Shown: one piece after another, positions 16,382-24,400 of the stretch
Position numbering within the stretch: the stretch's first letter is position 1
Layout of the letters: each line of letters opens with the position of its first letter
Assembly (NCBI RefSeq): GCF_027627575.1
Contig: NZ_CP114065.1
Location: 2,046,001-2,110,000, forward strand
Source: Kribbella sp. CA-293567
Lineage (GTDB): Bacteria > Actinomycetota > Actinomycetes > Propionibacteriales > Kribbellaceae
Direction: 5' to 3'
DNA: 64,000 bases
Notes under the pieces: generated by a model
Database searches by the model: none
The model's input: only the letters and a program-made list of their open reading frames with translations
Told to the model about the DNA's origin: nothing
Translations under genes and position numbers: made by a program

Positions 16382-16576
16382 TCAAGCGGCGAGACGCCGG
16401 CCTTGTCCGCGGGCCAGCACCGCGCGGCGCAGTTTGGTCCTGTCGGGATAGCCGGCGGCTTTGCCGACCAGGTAGACGTCATGGCTGCGGCGGTTGACCA
16501 TGGCGGCGACGTACCAGACCGGGTTTCCCTCGGCCAGCAACGTGACGATCATCTGCTCTGTGCTGTTCCCGGACAT
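16382..16576 (-). CDS. Small protein of unknown function, possibly DNA-binding
   Basis: 64 residues. Residues 8-50 (MIVTLLAEGNPVWYVAAMVN and DVYLVGKAAGYPDRTKL) can be read as a helix-turn-helix followed by a basic C-terminus (LRRAVLARGQGRRLAA). The frame is compact and its start is followed by plausible codons, but no strong ribosome-binding site is seen. I do not recognise the family. Confidence 0.5.
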   Translation of the reverse strand: MSGNSTEQMIVTLLAEGNPVWYVAAMVNRRSHDVYLVGKAAGYPDRTKLRRAVLARGQGRRLAA

Positions 16577-16688
16577 CCTGACTCTCTCCTCGATCCGTGG
16601 TTCTGCTCTTACCGGTACGTCGGATCAGAGGTCGCGAGACAGACATCCGAGGGAGAAGTTTTTCTGTCACCGTAGAGCCTGGGGTAAA

Positions 16689-16786
16689 CGAATGCCCCGG
16701 TCGATGACCAGGGCATTCGCCCGTGCGGGTCCCGGGGGGAGTGGGACCTCCACACGTTGGGGGGATCTCGAATTTATCCCTCAACG
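16689..16786. other. Cluster of three hairpins in a 322-bp gene-free stretch
   Basis: The gap 16577-16898 has no gene. It contains stem 16689-16700/16708-16719 (one mismatch), GGTCCC/GGGACC (16728-16733/16743-16748), and 16755-16766/16776-16786 (one bulge). Read on the minus strand, the first is followed by TTTACC and may terminate the ABC exporter operon. Confidence 0.45.
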
Positions 16787-16898
16787 GGGGTCAGGGTCGC
16801 AGCATTGCGGCGATTCTCCAGGGGCTGTCCGCTGAGCGGTTCGAACCCTGCGCCCAACGGTCGGCCCGAAGTGCTCGAACGACCGATTCATTGAGGTC

Positions 16899-17675
16899 TC
16901 ATCGACTTGTCCGGCGGCGATAGAGCACCGACGCGAGGGTGCTGGAAAGGACGAGCAGGCCGCTGCACCAGGCCAGTGCGAGCCAGCCGTTCGAGCCGAG
17001 CGGCGTACCGGTCAGGAAGCTGCGGACGGCCTCGATCACCGGGGTGATCGGCTGGTGCCTGCTGATCGGCTGCAGGAAACCGGGCATCGTTTCGGTTCGG
17101 ACGAAAGCGCTGCTGAGGTAGGGCAGGAACAACATGAAGAAACTCAGCGCACTCGCCGATTCGACCGACTTCGCGATCACGCCGAGCGCCGCCGCGAGCC
17201 AGGAAAGCGCGATCACGTAGAGCAGCAGCAGGCCGATCGCGGCGAGCCAGTCGGTGAGATCGGCGTTCGGCCGGAAACCCATTGCGAGCGAGGCGAGTAC
17301 GACGATCGCGGTCGAGGCGGCATTGCGCGCGACGCTCGCCGCGACATGGCCGGCGACGACCGCGAAACTCCGGATCGGAAGGGACCGCAAGCGGTCGATC
17401 ATCCCGGTCGTCATGTCGTCCGCCACGGCCATCGCCGTATTGGCGGCGCCGTAGCCGGTGGTCAGGAGCAGAATCCCCGGCACGACATAGTTGATGTACT
17501 CCGTACCGGTGTCGATCGCGCCGCCGAAAACGAAGACGAACAGCGTCATCATCAACAGTGGCAGCACGATCGACACGATCAGCGTGTCGGCGTTGCGACG
17601 GCTCAACCGGACGCTGCGCCCGACCATCGTCGCGACATCACTGGTGGCGGCAGCGAATCCCTGGTGGGTGGTCAT
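16899..17675 (-). CDS. ABC-2 type exporter permease (DrrB-like)
   Basis: 258 residues with six hydrophobic spans and the ABC-2 membrane domain layout. The N-terminal cytoplasmic stretch DVATMVGRSVRLSRRNADTL is followed by a first span LIVSIVLPLLMMTLFVFVFG, and the central ADDMTTGMIDRLRSLPI amphipathic region is typical of DrrB-type permeases. Together with the ATPase encoded 11 bp upstream it should form a drug or lipid exporter. Daunorubicin-resistance transporters are the best-known relatives; the substrate is unknown. Confidence 0.9.
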   Translation of the reverse strand: MTTHQGFAAATSDVATMVGRSVRLSRRNADTLIVSIVLPLLMMTLFVFVFGGAIDTGTEYINYVVPGILLLTTGYGAANTAMAVADDMTTGMIDRLRSLPIRSFAVVAGHVAASVARNAASTAIVVLASLAMGFRPNADLTDWLAAIGLLLLYVIALSWLAAALGVIAKSVESASALSFFMLFLPYLSSAFVRTETMPGFLQPISRHQPITPVIEAVRSFLTGTPLGSNGWLALAWCSGLLVLSSTLASVLYRRRTSR

Positions 17676-17686
17676 CTGAACAACTC

Positions 17687-18604
17687 CTAGGCGGTCAGGG
17701 TGAGGAAGACGTCGTCGAGAGTCGGGCGGTGGGAGGACACCCGCGCCGGGGACAGATCGTGATCGCGTAACGCGTCGAGCACTTGATGCAGGTGCCCGGC
17801 ACTTCCGTCCGAAGGCAGGTTGAGCAGTGCGGCGTCGACCAGTCCGCCGTTCTCCCCGTCGGCGTCGAACAGGGCGGCGGCCTTACGCGCGGTGGCTTCG
17901 TCGGCGAAGTACAGTTCGATGCGTTCGCCGCCGACCTGGGTCTTGAGGCTGTCGGCAGTGCCCGACGCGGCGATGTGCCCGTCGTTGAGCAGCACGATCC
18001 GATCGGCGAGCCGGTCGGCTTCCTCGAGGTACTGCGTGGTGAGCAGGATCGTCGTACCGTCGCGGACGAGTTCACCGATCGCGTCCCACATCGTCAACCG
18101 GCTGGCCGGATCCAGCCCGGTGGTCGGCTCGTCGAGAAAGATCACCCTCGGCCGGGCGATCAGGCTCATGGCGAGATCCAGCCGGCGCATCATGCCGCCC
18201 GAGTAGGTTTTCGCCCGCCGGTCCATCGCCGCGGTCAGCTCGAACCGTTCGAGCAACTCGTCCGCACGCCGCGCGGCCGCGGTCCGGCCGAGATGCATCA
18301 GCCGGCCGACCATGGCGAGGTTCTCCCGCCCGGTCTGGTTGGCGTCGACCGCGGCGTACTGCCCGGTCAGGCTGATCACGCCACGAACCATCGTGGCTTC
18401 GCGCACCACGTCGTACCCGGCGATGGTCGCCGACCCGGCATCCGGCCGGGTCAGTGTCGTCAGGATCCGCACGATCGTGGTCTTGCCGGCGCCGTTCGGC
18501 CCGAGCAGCGCGAGGACCGACCCTTCTTTCACTTCGAGATCTATGCCTTTGAGTACTTCGACGGACCCGTACGACTTTCGCAGGCCGGTGGCTTGGATGA
18601 TCAT
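17687..18604 (-). CDS. ABC exporter ATP-binding protein (DrrA-like)
   Basis: 305 residues. Walker A GPNGAGKT, Q-loop SLTGQYAAVD, signature YSGGMMRRLD, Walker B VIFLDEPTTGLDP and the H-loop region (TILLTTQYLEEAD, where Q replaces the usual His) are all present. The C-terminal ~75 residues form the DrrA-type accessory domain. The Q at the switch position is normal for DrrA homologues. AGAGGGAGAGGG lies just upstream of the ATG. The gene is first in a two-gene operon and is divergent from a TetR gene across a large operator. Confidence 0.92.
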   Translation of the reverse strand: MIIQATGLRKSYGSVEVLKGIDLEVKEGSVLALLGPNGAGKTTIVRILTTLTRPDAGSATIAGYDVVREATMVRGVISLTGQYAAVDANQTGRENLAMVGRLMHLGRTAAARRADELLERFELTAAMDRRAKTYSGGMMRRLDLAMSLIARPRVIFLDEPTTGLDPASRLTMWDAIGELVRDGTTILLTTQYLEEADRLADRIVLLNDGHIAASGTADSLKTQVGGERIELYFADEATARKAAALFDADGENGGLVDAALLNLPSDGSAGHLHQVLDALRDHDLSPARVSSHRPTLDDVFLTLTA

Positions 18605-18620
18605 CCCTCTCCCTCTTATT

Positions 18621-18656
18621 GCGTATGAGCTACGCTAATTAGCGTAGCAGGTACGC
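18621..18656. promoter_or_regulatory. 36-bp TetR operator between exporter operon and tetR
   Basis: The perfect 20-bp palindrome GCTACGCTAATTAGCGTAGC (18629-18648) is flanked symmetrically by GCGTA (18621-18625) and TACGC (18652-18656). The whole dyad fills the 82-bp gap between divergent starts and should cover both promoters. Confidence 0.8.
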
Positions 18657-18686
18657 AGTTTGGGTTTCTAGACTGAGGTGGTGGAG

Positions 18687-19439
18687 ATGAGTGAGCAGCC
18701 CGAACTGCCGGCCGACGTCGCGCTGATGTGGGGGTTGCGAGACACCACGAAACGCGGACCGAAGCCGTCGCTGACGATCGGCGACATCACTCAGGCCGCG
18801 ATCGAGCTCGCCGACGCTGAAGGGCTCGCGGCGGTGTCGATGGCCCGGGTGGCCGAGCGGCTGGGCAACTCGACGATGGCGCTCTACCGGCATGTGAAGA
18901 GCAAGGACGACCTGTTCGTCCTGATGTCGGACGCCGCACTCGAGCGGCCCACCCCACTGCCGGCCGACCTCGACTGGCGGGCGGGATTGACGTTCTGGGC
19001 GAACGGCGTACTGACGGCCGTGCGCCGGCATCGCTGGTTCGCCCAACTTCCGATCTCGGGCCCGCCCGCGGGTCCGAACAACCTCGCCTGGTTCGACTCA
19101 GCCCTCCGGGCAATGAAGGACACCAGCCTCAGCGAGGAGGTGAAGGTGGGCGTCGTGATGGGACTGATGACGTACGTGCACGGCCAGATCCGTCTGAGTC
19201 TGGATCTCGCGAGCGGGTTCGCGGACAACCCGGACGCCTTCACCCGGTACGGCGCGACGCTGGCTCGCGTGGTCGATCCGCGTCAGCTTCCCGCCCTGGC
19301 TCAGGTGCTGGCCGCGGGGGTCTTCGACGACGTGATGAGTTTCGACGAAGGAGACGCGGCCGACTTCGACTTCGGCCTGCAGCTCTACCTGGACGGCGTG
19401 GCCGGGTTCATCGAGCGGACCAGCTCACCGCAAGCCTGA
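18687..19439 (+). CDS. TetR family repressor with TetR-type C-domain
   Basis: 250 residues from ATG 18687; GTG 18678 is possible but GAGG at 18675-18678 suits the ATG. The HTH (about 28-75) includes ITQAAIELADAEGLAAVSMARVAERLGNSTMALYRHVKSKDDLFVLM. The C-terminal part resembles the drug-sensing TetR_C domain. It is divergent from the DrrAB-like exporter and very probably represses it, and itself, through the 36-bp dyad until an exported compound binds. Confidence 0.9.
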   Translation: MSEQPELPADVALMWGLRDTTKRGPKPSLTIGDITQAAIELADAEGLAAVSMARVAERLGNSTMALYRHVKSKDDLFVLMSDAALERPTPLPADLDWRAGLTFWANGVLTAVRRHRWFAQLPISGPPAGPNNLAWFDSALRAMKDTSLSEEVKVGVVMGLMTYVHGQIRLSLDLASGFADNPDAFTRYGATLARVVDPRQLPALAQVLAAGVFDDVMSFDEGDAADFDFGLQLYLDGVAGFIERTSSPQA

Positions 19440-19511
19440 TCACCACCAGAGGTGTCGCGATGCACCTCCGGCGGGAGATCGCCGCGATAGTGACCGGGAG
19501 CGCCGGCCGGC

Positions 19512-20141
19512 TCAGGAGAGAGTGACGATCGCGTCGGCAGCGGGTTTCGTGGCGGCGATCAAGAGCGCGTTGTCTTCGTCGGAGCCGAAGGCGCGTTCAT
19601 GTGCTTGCTCGGGGGAGCGGCCGAACAGCTGGTGGCGGGCGACGAGTCGTTCATGCCTTAGTTCATCGTCGAGCTCGATGTACCAGCACTCGTCCAGTAG
19701 CGCCCGGCCGGTGCTCCAGGGCGGTCCGTCGAACAGCAGATAGTTCCCCTCGGTCACCACTAGCGTGGTTTCCGGCGGTACCGGAATGCTGGCCGCGATC
19801 GAGTCCTCGAGTGACCGGTCGAACCGTGGCGCCCAGATCGTCTCGTCCGCCGACTCCGTCAACCGCTCGAGCAGCGCGACGAACCCGTAGCCGTCGAACG
19901 TCTGCGGCGCGCCCTTCACCGCGGCGAGTCCCAGCTCGTCGAGCGCCGCCTGCGCCAGGTGGTACCCATCCATCGGGACCAGCGCCACTTGGTGGCCTTG
20001 GGCAACAAGCTCCGCCACCAGCTGTTCGGCGTACGTCGACTTGCCGGCCGCCGGCGGTCCGGTGATCCCGAGGATCGCCCGACGTCCCCGGCTCGCGAGC
20101 GCCACGGCCCGCTCCAACGCGCTCTCCCGATTCAGCTCCAC
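19512..20141 (-). CDS. Nucleoside/nucleotide kinase family protein
   Basis: 209 residues. P-loop GITGPPAAGKST (residues 25-36) is followed by VALVPMDGYHLAQAAL (Walker-B-like Asp), DRSLEDSIA, VVTEGNYLLFDGPPW and a C-terminal lid with RLVARHQLFGRSPEQA. This is the uridine-kinase/pantothenate-kinase-like group often annotated as nucleoside/nucleotide kinase family. It transfers phosphate from ATP to a small alcohol acceptor; the acceptor is not evident. It stands alone. Confidence 0.88.
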   Translation of the reverse strand: MELNRESALERAVALASRGRRAILGITGPPAAGKSTYAEQLVAELVAQGHQVALVPMDGYHLAQAALDELGLAAVKGAPQTFDGYGFVALLERLTESADETIWAPRFDRSLEDSIAASIPVPPETTLVVTEGNYLLFDGPPWSTGRALLDECWYIELDDELRHERLVARHQLFGRSPEQAHERAFGSDEDNALLIAATKPAADAIVTLS

Positions 20142-20316
20142 CCGGAAATCTTGTCAGCCCTGCCCGCCGTTGCCCAGTTTTGCGCACAAAGGATCACCTG
20201 CCGATCTGCTGGCCAGCAAGGGATCGACTGCTGCGAACGGACAGCTCGCGCAGAGTCGCCGATGATGCACGCTGAGCCATCCACACCGGCGCGGATCTCG
20301 GCTACTGTCGATCGAC

Positions 20317-20691
20317 ATGTTGCAAGCACTCGCCAACTTGCTCCTCCCCGCGCCCGAGTTCTCGATCCGCCCGGACGGGCGGCACGGAGACGAGATCATC
20401 CTGCACGGCCAGCCCTTCACCGAGGACGACGGTGAGTGGCTCGACCGCAGCGTCGTCGAAGGTCTGTTGCGCGATCCCACGGTCCAGCCGGTCCTGATCG
20501 GCCGGTTCGAGGACCGTGGGGTCGGCGCTCATCGGTTCGACGGCCGGAGCCGGGTGTGGCGCACGTTCGTGCTGGCCAACTACATCGGGGACGACGGGTA
20601 CCCGCCGACCGGTTCCGACACCTGCCTGGTCGCCTACCGCTGGACCTCACCGACGGGCAAAGCCCTGCTGGTCTTCGAGCTCGACTGCTGA
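20317..20691 (+). CDS. Hypothetical protein, 124 residues
   Basis: A compact soluble protein with regular GC-rich codons. It begins MLQALANLLLPAPEF and contains a strand-rich core (DEIILHGQPFTEDD, VLIGRFEDRGVGAHRF, TFVLANYIGDDG, LVAYRW, ALLVFELDC). No signal peptide, membrane span or known motif is seen. It converges with the FAD monooxygenase gene at a 16-bp gap. Coding status is likely from codon use and from the gap it fills. Confidence 0.7.
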   Translation: MLQALANLLLPAPEFSIRPDGRHGDEIILHGQPFTEDDGEWLDRSVVEGLLRDPTVQPVLIGRFEDRGVGAHRFDGRSRVWRTFVLANYIGDDGYPPTGSDTCLVAYRWTSPTGKALLVFELDC

Positions 20692-20707
20692 TTCGGGCGG
20701 TCGCGGC

Positions 20708-22081
20708 TCAGCCGAGATAGCCGTCGGGACGGATCAGGATCTCGTCGCCGTCGGCTGCGTGGTAGTAGGAGAAGGCTTCGGGCGAGGTGTAGCTGCCGGG
20801 CAACGTCTCGCGGGTGATCGCGACGGCGTACGGGTGGTCGGTCGGTGTGCTGGGAGCGAAGCGGAGCAGGGTTTCGTGCGGGCCGCGGTACAGGTCGAAG
20901 AGACGCAAGTTGTTGCCATTGGCATCAATCAGCGGCGAGTCGGGGGCGCGGTCACCGCTGGTCAACGGGCCGGTGGCGTCGGGGGAGCGGTAGCTGATGT
21001 CGAGCTGCCGCACGTCCTCGCCGCGATCGAGGGCGGTTTCGTCGCCGTCGAGGTGCTTCTGCAGCAGCCCTTCACTCAGTCCGAGCACCCGGGCGGCATT
21101 GGTACGCCGTTCCGGCTCGTACGTCGCCAGGACCTCCTCCCGCCCATCGGCGAGTTTCCAGCCGAGGTTGTAGGCATCCTGTACGCCGGTGTTGAGTCCT
21201 TGCCCGCCGGTTGGCGGGTGCACGTGAGCCGCATCGCCCGCGATGAAGACGCGGCCGGCCCGGAAGTGCTTCGCGAGACGGATGTTCGGTCGCCAGACGG
21301 TGGACCAGGTCAGGTCCCGGAGCTTGGCGACGCCCTCGCCGGCGTATCTGTCGACCAGCCCCTGCAGGGTTTCCAGGGTCGGCTCGAGCCCGAGGTCGCC
21401 GAGTGGCGCACCGAACTGGAACTGGTCGCCGCCCGACAGCGGCGTCATCACGATGCCGTCCATCGGGTTGTCCGCGGCCGCGAACCAGTACCCGTAGTCG
21501 TGGTCCAGACCGTCGGCCGAGACGTCACCCAGCAGCATCCGGAACGAATCGTCCGTAGTGCCCTCGAACGCGATCCCGAGCTGCTTGCGAACAACGCTCT
21601 TGCCGCCGTCCGCTCCGACGAGAAAGTCCGCCTCGACCCTCTCGCCGGTGGACAGCTGGGCGACGACACGATCGTCTTCCTGATGGAAGCTGACCAGCGC
21701 GGTGCTTAGTTCGACGCTTGTACCAAGAGCAGCGAGCCGATCGCGCAGGATCGCCTCGGTCCGCGACTGCCCGAGCAGGTAGCCGTTCGGGTAGGGCCGG
21801 TCGGGAGTCGGCTCGACCAGCTCACCCATCCGGCGCTCGCCGGCCGGCTTGCCGCCGAGCGAGACCTTCAGCAGTGGCACCGGAATGCCTTGCGCCAGCA
21901 CCTGGTCGAGGATGCCGAGATCCTCGAAGACCTCCAGCGTGCGGGGTTGCAGGCCGTCGCCACGCGAGCCCTGGAAGTACTCGTCGGCTTGGTCGATCAC
22001 CCGGACCGCGATGTCGCGTCGGGCCAGTTCGATGGCAAGGGTGAGTCCGGTCGGTCCGCCGCCGGCGATCAGCACGTTCAT
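20708..22081 (-). CDS. FAD-dependent aromatic-type monooxygenase
   Basis: 457 residues from the ATG at 22081 (another ATG lies 12 bp upstream). It has the GxGxxG-type FAD motif GGGPTGLTLAIELARRD at the N-terminus, the DG-type motif LVGADGGKSVVRKQLG in the middle, and GDAAHVHPPTGGQGLNTGVQDAYNLGWKL, the GD motif of class A flavoprotein hydroxylases (PHBH/PgaE type). A C-terminal thioredoxin-like tail is shortened. The enzyme should hydroxylate an aromatic or polyketide substrate with NAD(P)H and O2. Relatives include rifampicin and tetracycline inactivators; here the substrate is unknown. It is divergent from, and probably controlled by, the adjacent TetR. Confidence 0.9.
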   Translation of the reverse strand: MNVLIAGGGPTGLTLAIELARRDIAVRVIDQADEYFQGSRGDGLQPRTLEVFEDLGILDQVLAQGIPVPLLKVSLGGKPAGERRMGELVEPTPDRPYPNGYLLGQSRTEAILRDRLAALGTSVELSTALVSFHQEDDRVVAQLSTGERVEADFLVGADGGKSVVRKQLGIAFEGTTDDSFRMLLGDVSADGLDHDYGYWFAAADNPMDGIVMTPLSGGDQFQFGAPLGDLGLEPTLETLQGLVDRYAGEGVAKLRDLTWSTVWRPNIRLAKHFRAGRVFIAGDAAHVHPPTGGQGLNTGVQDAYNLGWKLADGREEVLATYEPERRTNAARVLGLSEGLLQKHLDGDETALDRGEDVRQLDISYRSPDATGPLTSGDRAPDSPLIDANGNNLRLFDLYRGPHETLLRFAPSTPTDHPYAVAITRETLPGSYTSPEAFSYYHAADGDEILIRPDGYLG

Positions 22082-22098
22082 CAGTGATCTCATTTCGA

Positions 22099-22128
22099 TG
22101 AATTATTATTCAGTGAATTTAGATTCAC
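22099..22128. promoter_or_regulatory. Two tandem TetR-type operators
   Basis: TGAATTATTATTCA (22099-22112) and TGAATTTAGATTCA (22114-22127) share the form TGAAT-N4-ATTCA and are 15 bp apart centre to centre. They lie in an AT-rich patch between the divergent monooxygenase and tetR genes. Confidence 0.75.
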
Positions 22129-22171
22129 TATGATCTTGACTAGGGTCGGTTGTCAAGAAGGAGGTGTTCGG

Positions 22172-22774
22172 GTGACGACGACACGCAAGGAACAGGCGGC
22201 CGGAACCGAGGCGGCGCTGAAGCAGGCGGCGCGTGAGGTGTTCGCCGAGCGCGGCTACCTGAACACCAAGATCACCGACATCACGGTCGCGGCCGGCCGG
22301 GCGACAGGGTCGTTCTACAACCACTTCACGGGCAAGGAAGAGCTGCTCGAAGCGCTGCTCGTCGACATGCTGGCCACGGCCGACGACCAGGTAATGACCG
22401 ATCTGACCCACGAGGCGGACTTCAGCCGGATCGAGTCGGTGCGCTGGCACGTCACCGCGTTCTGGCGCTTCTACCGGGCGCACCTACCGGAGATGATCGC
22501 CATCAAGCAGGCCGCGATGGCCGACCCGGAACTGGGCCAACGGCTGCAGCGAATCATGGCGGCCGACGATGCCCACCTGATCGGCCACCTGTCGGAGCTG
22601 CCGCAGCCACAACCCGATCCGATGCTGCAACTCTCCGCGATGAACGCCCTGCTGGAAGGGTTCGCCTACACCTGGCTGGTCGTCAATCCGCCCACCGGCC
22701 GCACGATCACCGACGACGTGGCGATCGACCTCCTCACCAACCTCCTCCACCACGGCCTCGCCGGCGGTCGGTGA
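22172..22774 (+). CDS. TetR/AcrR family regulator
   Basis: 200 residues from GTG 22172, chosen because AAGGAGG (22158-22164) is 7 nt upstream; the ATG at 22130 lies beside the operators and has no such site. The HTH runs about 10-60, with EVFAERGYLNTKITDITVAAGRATGSFYNHFTGKEELLEALL. The ligand domain is all-helical without a recognised signature. The divergent FAD monooxygenase and two tandem operators make local autoregulation very likely. Confidence 0.9.
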   Translation: MTTTRKEQAAGTEAALKQAAREVFAERGYLNTKITDITVAAGRATGSFYNHFTGKEELLEALLVDMLATADDQVMTDLTHEADFSRIESVRWHVTAFWRFYRAHLPEMIAIKQAAMADPELGQRLQRIMAADDAHLIGHLSELPQPQPDPMLQLSAMNALLEGFAYTWLVVNPPTGRTITDDVAIDLLTNLLHHGLAGGR

Positions 22775-22798
22775 GGTGGTGGTGATCCGCTGCCGCTT

Positions 22799-23779
22799 CT
22801 ACTCCTCCGGCGGTGGTGGCTCCTCCGCGCCTTCGGCTTCGTCGCGGGCGGCCCACTCGAGCAGGGTGTCGAGGGAGTAGGGGGAGTCGTCGATGGTGGC
22901 GTGCAGGTCGCCCAGTTCGGCGAAGCGGTCCGGGACCGTCTCGATGGTGAAGGCCTTCGGGTCGACGGTGTCGATCTCGTCCCAGTGGATCGGGGTGGAG
23001 ACGGTGGCTTCGGGGTTGCCGCGCACGGAGTACGCGCTGGCGATCGTGTGGTCGCGGGCGTTCTGGTTGTAGTCGACGAAGAGCTTCTTCGGGTCGCGAT
23101 CCTTGCGCCACCAGGTGGTGGTCACGTCGTCGGGGGCGCGCCGCTCGACCTCACGAGCGAACGCGAGCGCGGCCCGGCGTACGTCGGAGAAGCCGTGCTC
23201 GGGCTTGATCCGGACGTAGATGTGGATGCCGGAGCCGCCCGAGGTCTTCGGGTAGCCGGTCGCGCCGAGGTCGTCCAGTACTGCATGCGCCACGTGCGCC
23301 ACCTGGCGAACCCGGTCGAACGGGCAGTCCGGCATCGGGTCGAGGTCGATCCGCCACTCGTCGGGCTTCTCGGTGTCGGCGCGGCGGGAGTTCCACGGAT
23401 GGAACTCGACCGTCGACATCTGCACCGCCCAGGCGACGTGCGCGAGCTCGGTGACACAGAGCTCGTCGGCGGTCCGGTTGTACCGCGGGAACTTGACCCG
23501 CACGGTCTCCATCCAGTCCGGCGCTCCGTTCGGCAGGCGCTTCTGGTGCACCTTGTCGCCGGCCACCCCGGACGGGAACCGGTGCATCATGCACGGCCGC
23601 TCGCGGAGCGCCCGCACGATGCCGTCGCCGACGGCCAGGTAGTACTTCACCAGGTCGAGCTTGGTCTCGCCGCGCGCGGGGAAGTAGACCCGGTCCGGGT
23701 TCGAGATCCGCACCGTCCGGTCGCCGACCTCCAGCTCCACCGCGGGTGTCTTGCTCTTCGCCGCCTTGGACTCCGCCAT
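22799..23779 (-). CDS. ligD: LigD-type NHEJ DNA polymerase/primase (stand-alone)
   Basis: 326 residues equal to the polymerase domain of bacterial LigD (archaeo-eukaryotic primase fold). The catalytic DLDP (D145, D147), SGGSGIHIYV (180-189, with H186) and MSTVEFHPWNSR segments are all present, so it should add ribo- or deoxynucleotides at double-strand breaks. Ligase and phosphoesterase domains are absent, the usual actinobacterial layout of separate genes. No ku or ligase gene lies within the window beside it. A charged Pro/Glu tail ends the protein. It converges with tetR at a 24-bp gap. Confidence 0.93.
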   Translation of the reverse strand: MAESKAAKSKTPAVELEVGDRTVRISNPDRVYFPARGETKLDLVKYYLAVGDGIVRALRERPCMMHRFPSGVAGDKVHQKRLPNGAPDWMETVRVKFPRYNRTADELCVTELAHVAWAVQMSTVEFHPWNSRRADTEKPDEWRIDLDPMPDCPFDRVRQVAHVAHAVLDDLGATGYPKTSGGSGIHIYVRIKPEHGFSDVRRAALAFAREVERRAPDDVTTTWWRKDRDPKKLFVDYNQNARDHTIASAYSVRGNPEATVSTPIHWDEIDTVDPKAFTIETVPDRFAELGDLHATIDDSPYSLDTLLEWAARDEAEGAEEPPPPEE

Positions 23780-24021
23780 ACAGTCAACCTAACCGCCGGG
23801 GCCGGCAACGGGCAGCATCATCGGCGCCGAAATCCGATCTGATCCCGCCGGGGATCGACCGCCGTGGCCCCGCTCATCGTCGCGATCCGTAGAGATGGAC
23901 AGCAGGGAACGCGAGCCGTTGCCGCAAGAGTGAGAGACCGTCTGGTACACCGGTCGAGCCGGGCATCGCGCATGATCAGCGGTGAGAACATTCGATCCTG
24001 ACCCTCCTAGAGAGATTCCAC

Positions 24022-24351
24022 ATGGCGCAGCTCATCGTCGAGATCCACGTTCCGCTGGTCGACACCGGCGTGCGATCCGCCGACAACCCGGAGTTCGCCT
24101 ACGGCTGGATCTTCGAGGTCGAGGAGTACCTCGCGGCCCATGAGGACGACGGCGGGTTCGAGGTTTACGACGACGGTGAGGAGCTCGACAACGCCTACCT
24201 GTTCTTCCTGACCGGCGCGGACGAGCGGACGCTGTTGTCCGTCGCGAGAGACGTGGCCAGGCGTCCGGGCATGCCGAAGGGCGCCTACGCGATCGTCACC
24301 GACGACGAAGCCGGGGAGCTGGGTGTCGGCCAGCGCGCACCGCTGTCGTAA
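24022..24351 (+). CDS. Hypothetical acidic protein, 109 residues
   Basis: A small, strongly acidic soluble protein. MAQLIVEIHVPLVDTG opens a strand; a central FEVEEYLAAHEDDGGFEVYDDGEELDNAYLFFLTG and then LLSVARDVARRPGMPKGAYAIVTDDEAG suggest an alpha/beta fold of the ferredoxin type. A purine-rich sequence GAGAGATT precedes the ATG. I do not recognise the family. A strong hairpin follows the stop. The 242-bp stretch before it (23780-24021) shows no gene. Confidence 0.7.
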   Translation: MAQLIVEIHVPLVDTGVRSADNPEFAYGWIFEVEEYLAAHEDDGGFEVYDDGEELDNAYLFFLTGADERTLLSVARDVARRPGMPKGAYAIVTDDEAGELGVGQRAPLS

Positions 24352-24360
24352 GTACTGAGA

Positions 24361-24387
24361 GCCGCACCCGCCGGTAGCGGGTGCGGC
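24361..24387. terminator. Bidirectional terminator-like hairpin
   Basis: GCCGCACCCGC and GCGGGTGCGGC form an 11-bp stem with a 5-nt loop between converging genes, 10 bp after one stop and 14 bp from the other. Confidence 0.7.
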
Positions 24388-24400
24388 GTCAGACAGCCGG

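Noticed and set aside
16838..16847. GGTTCGAACC resembling a tRNA T-loop
   Set aside because: No T-stem complementarity, acceptor or anticodon arm can be formed around it.
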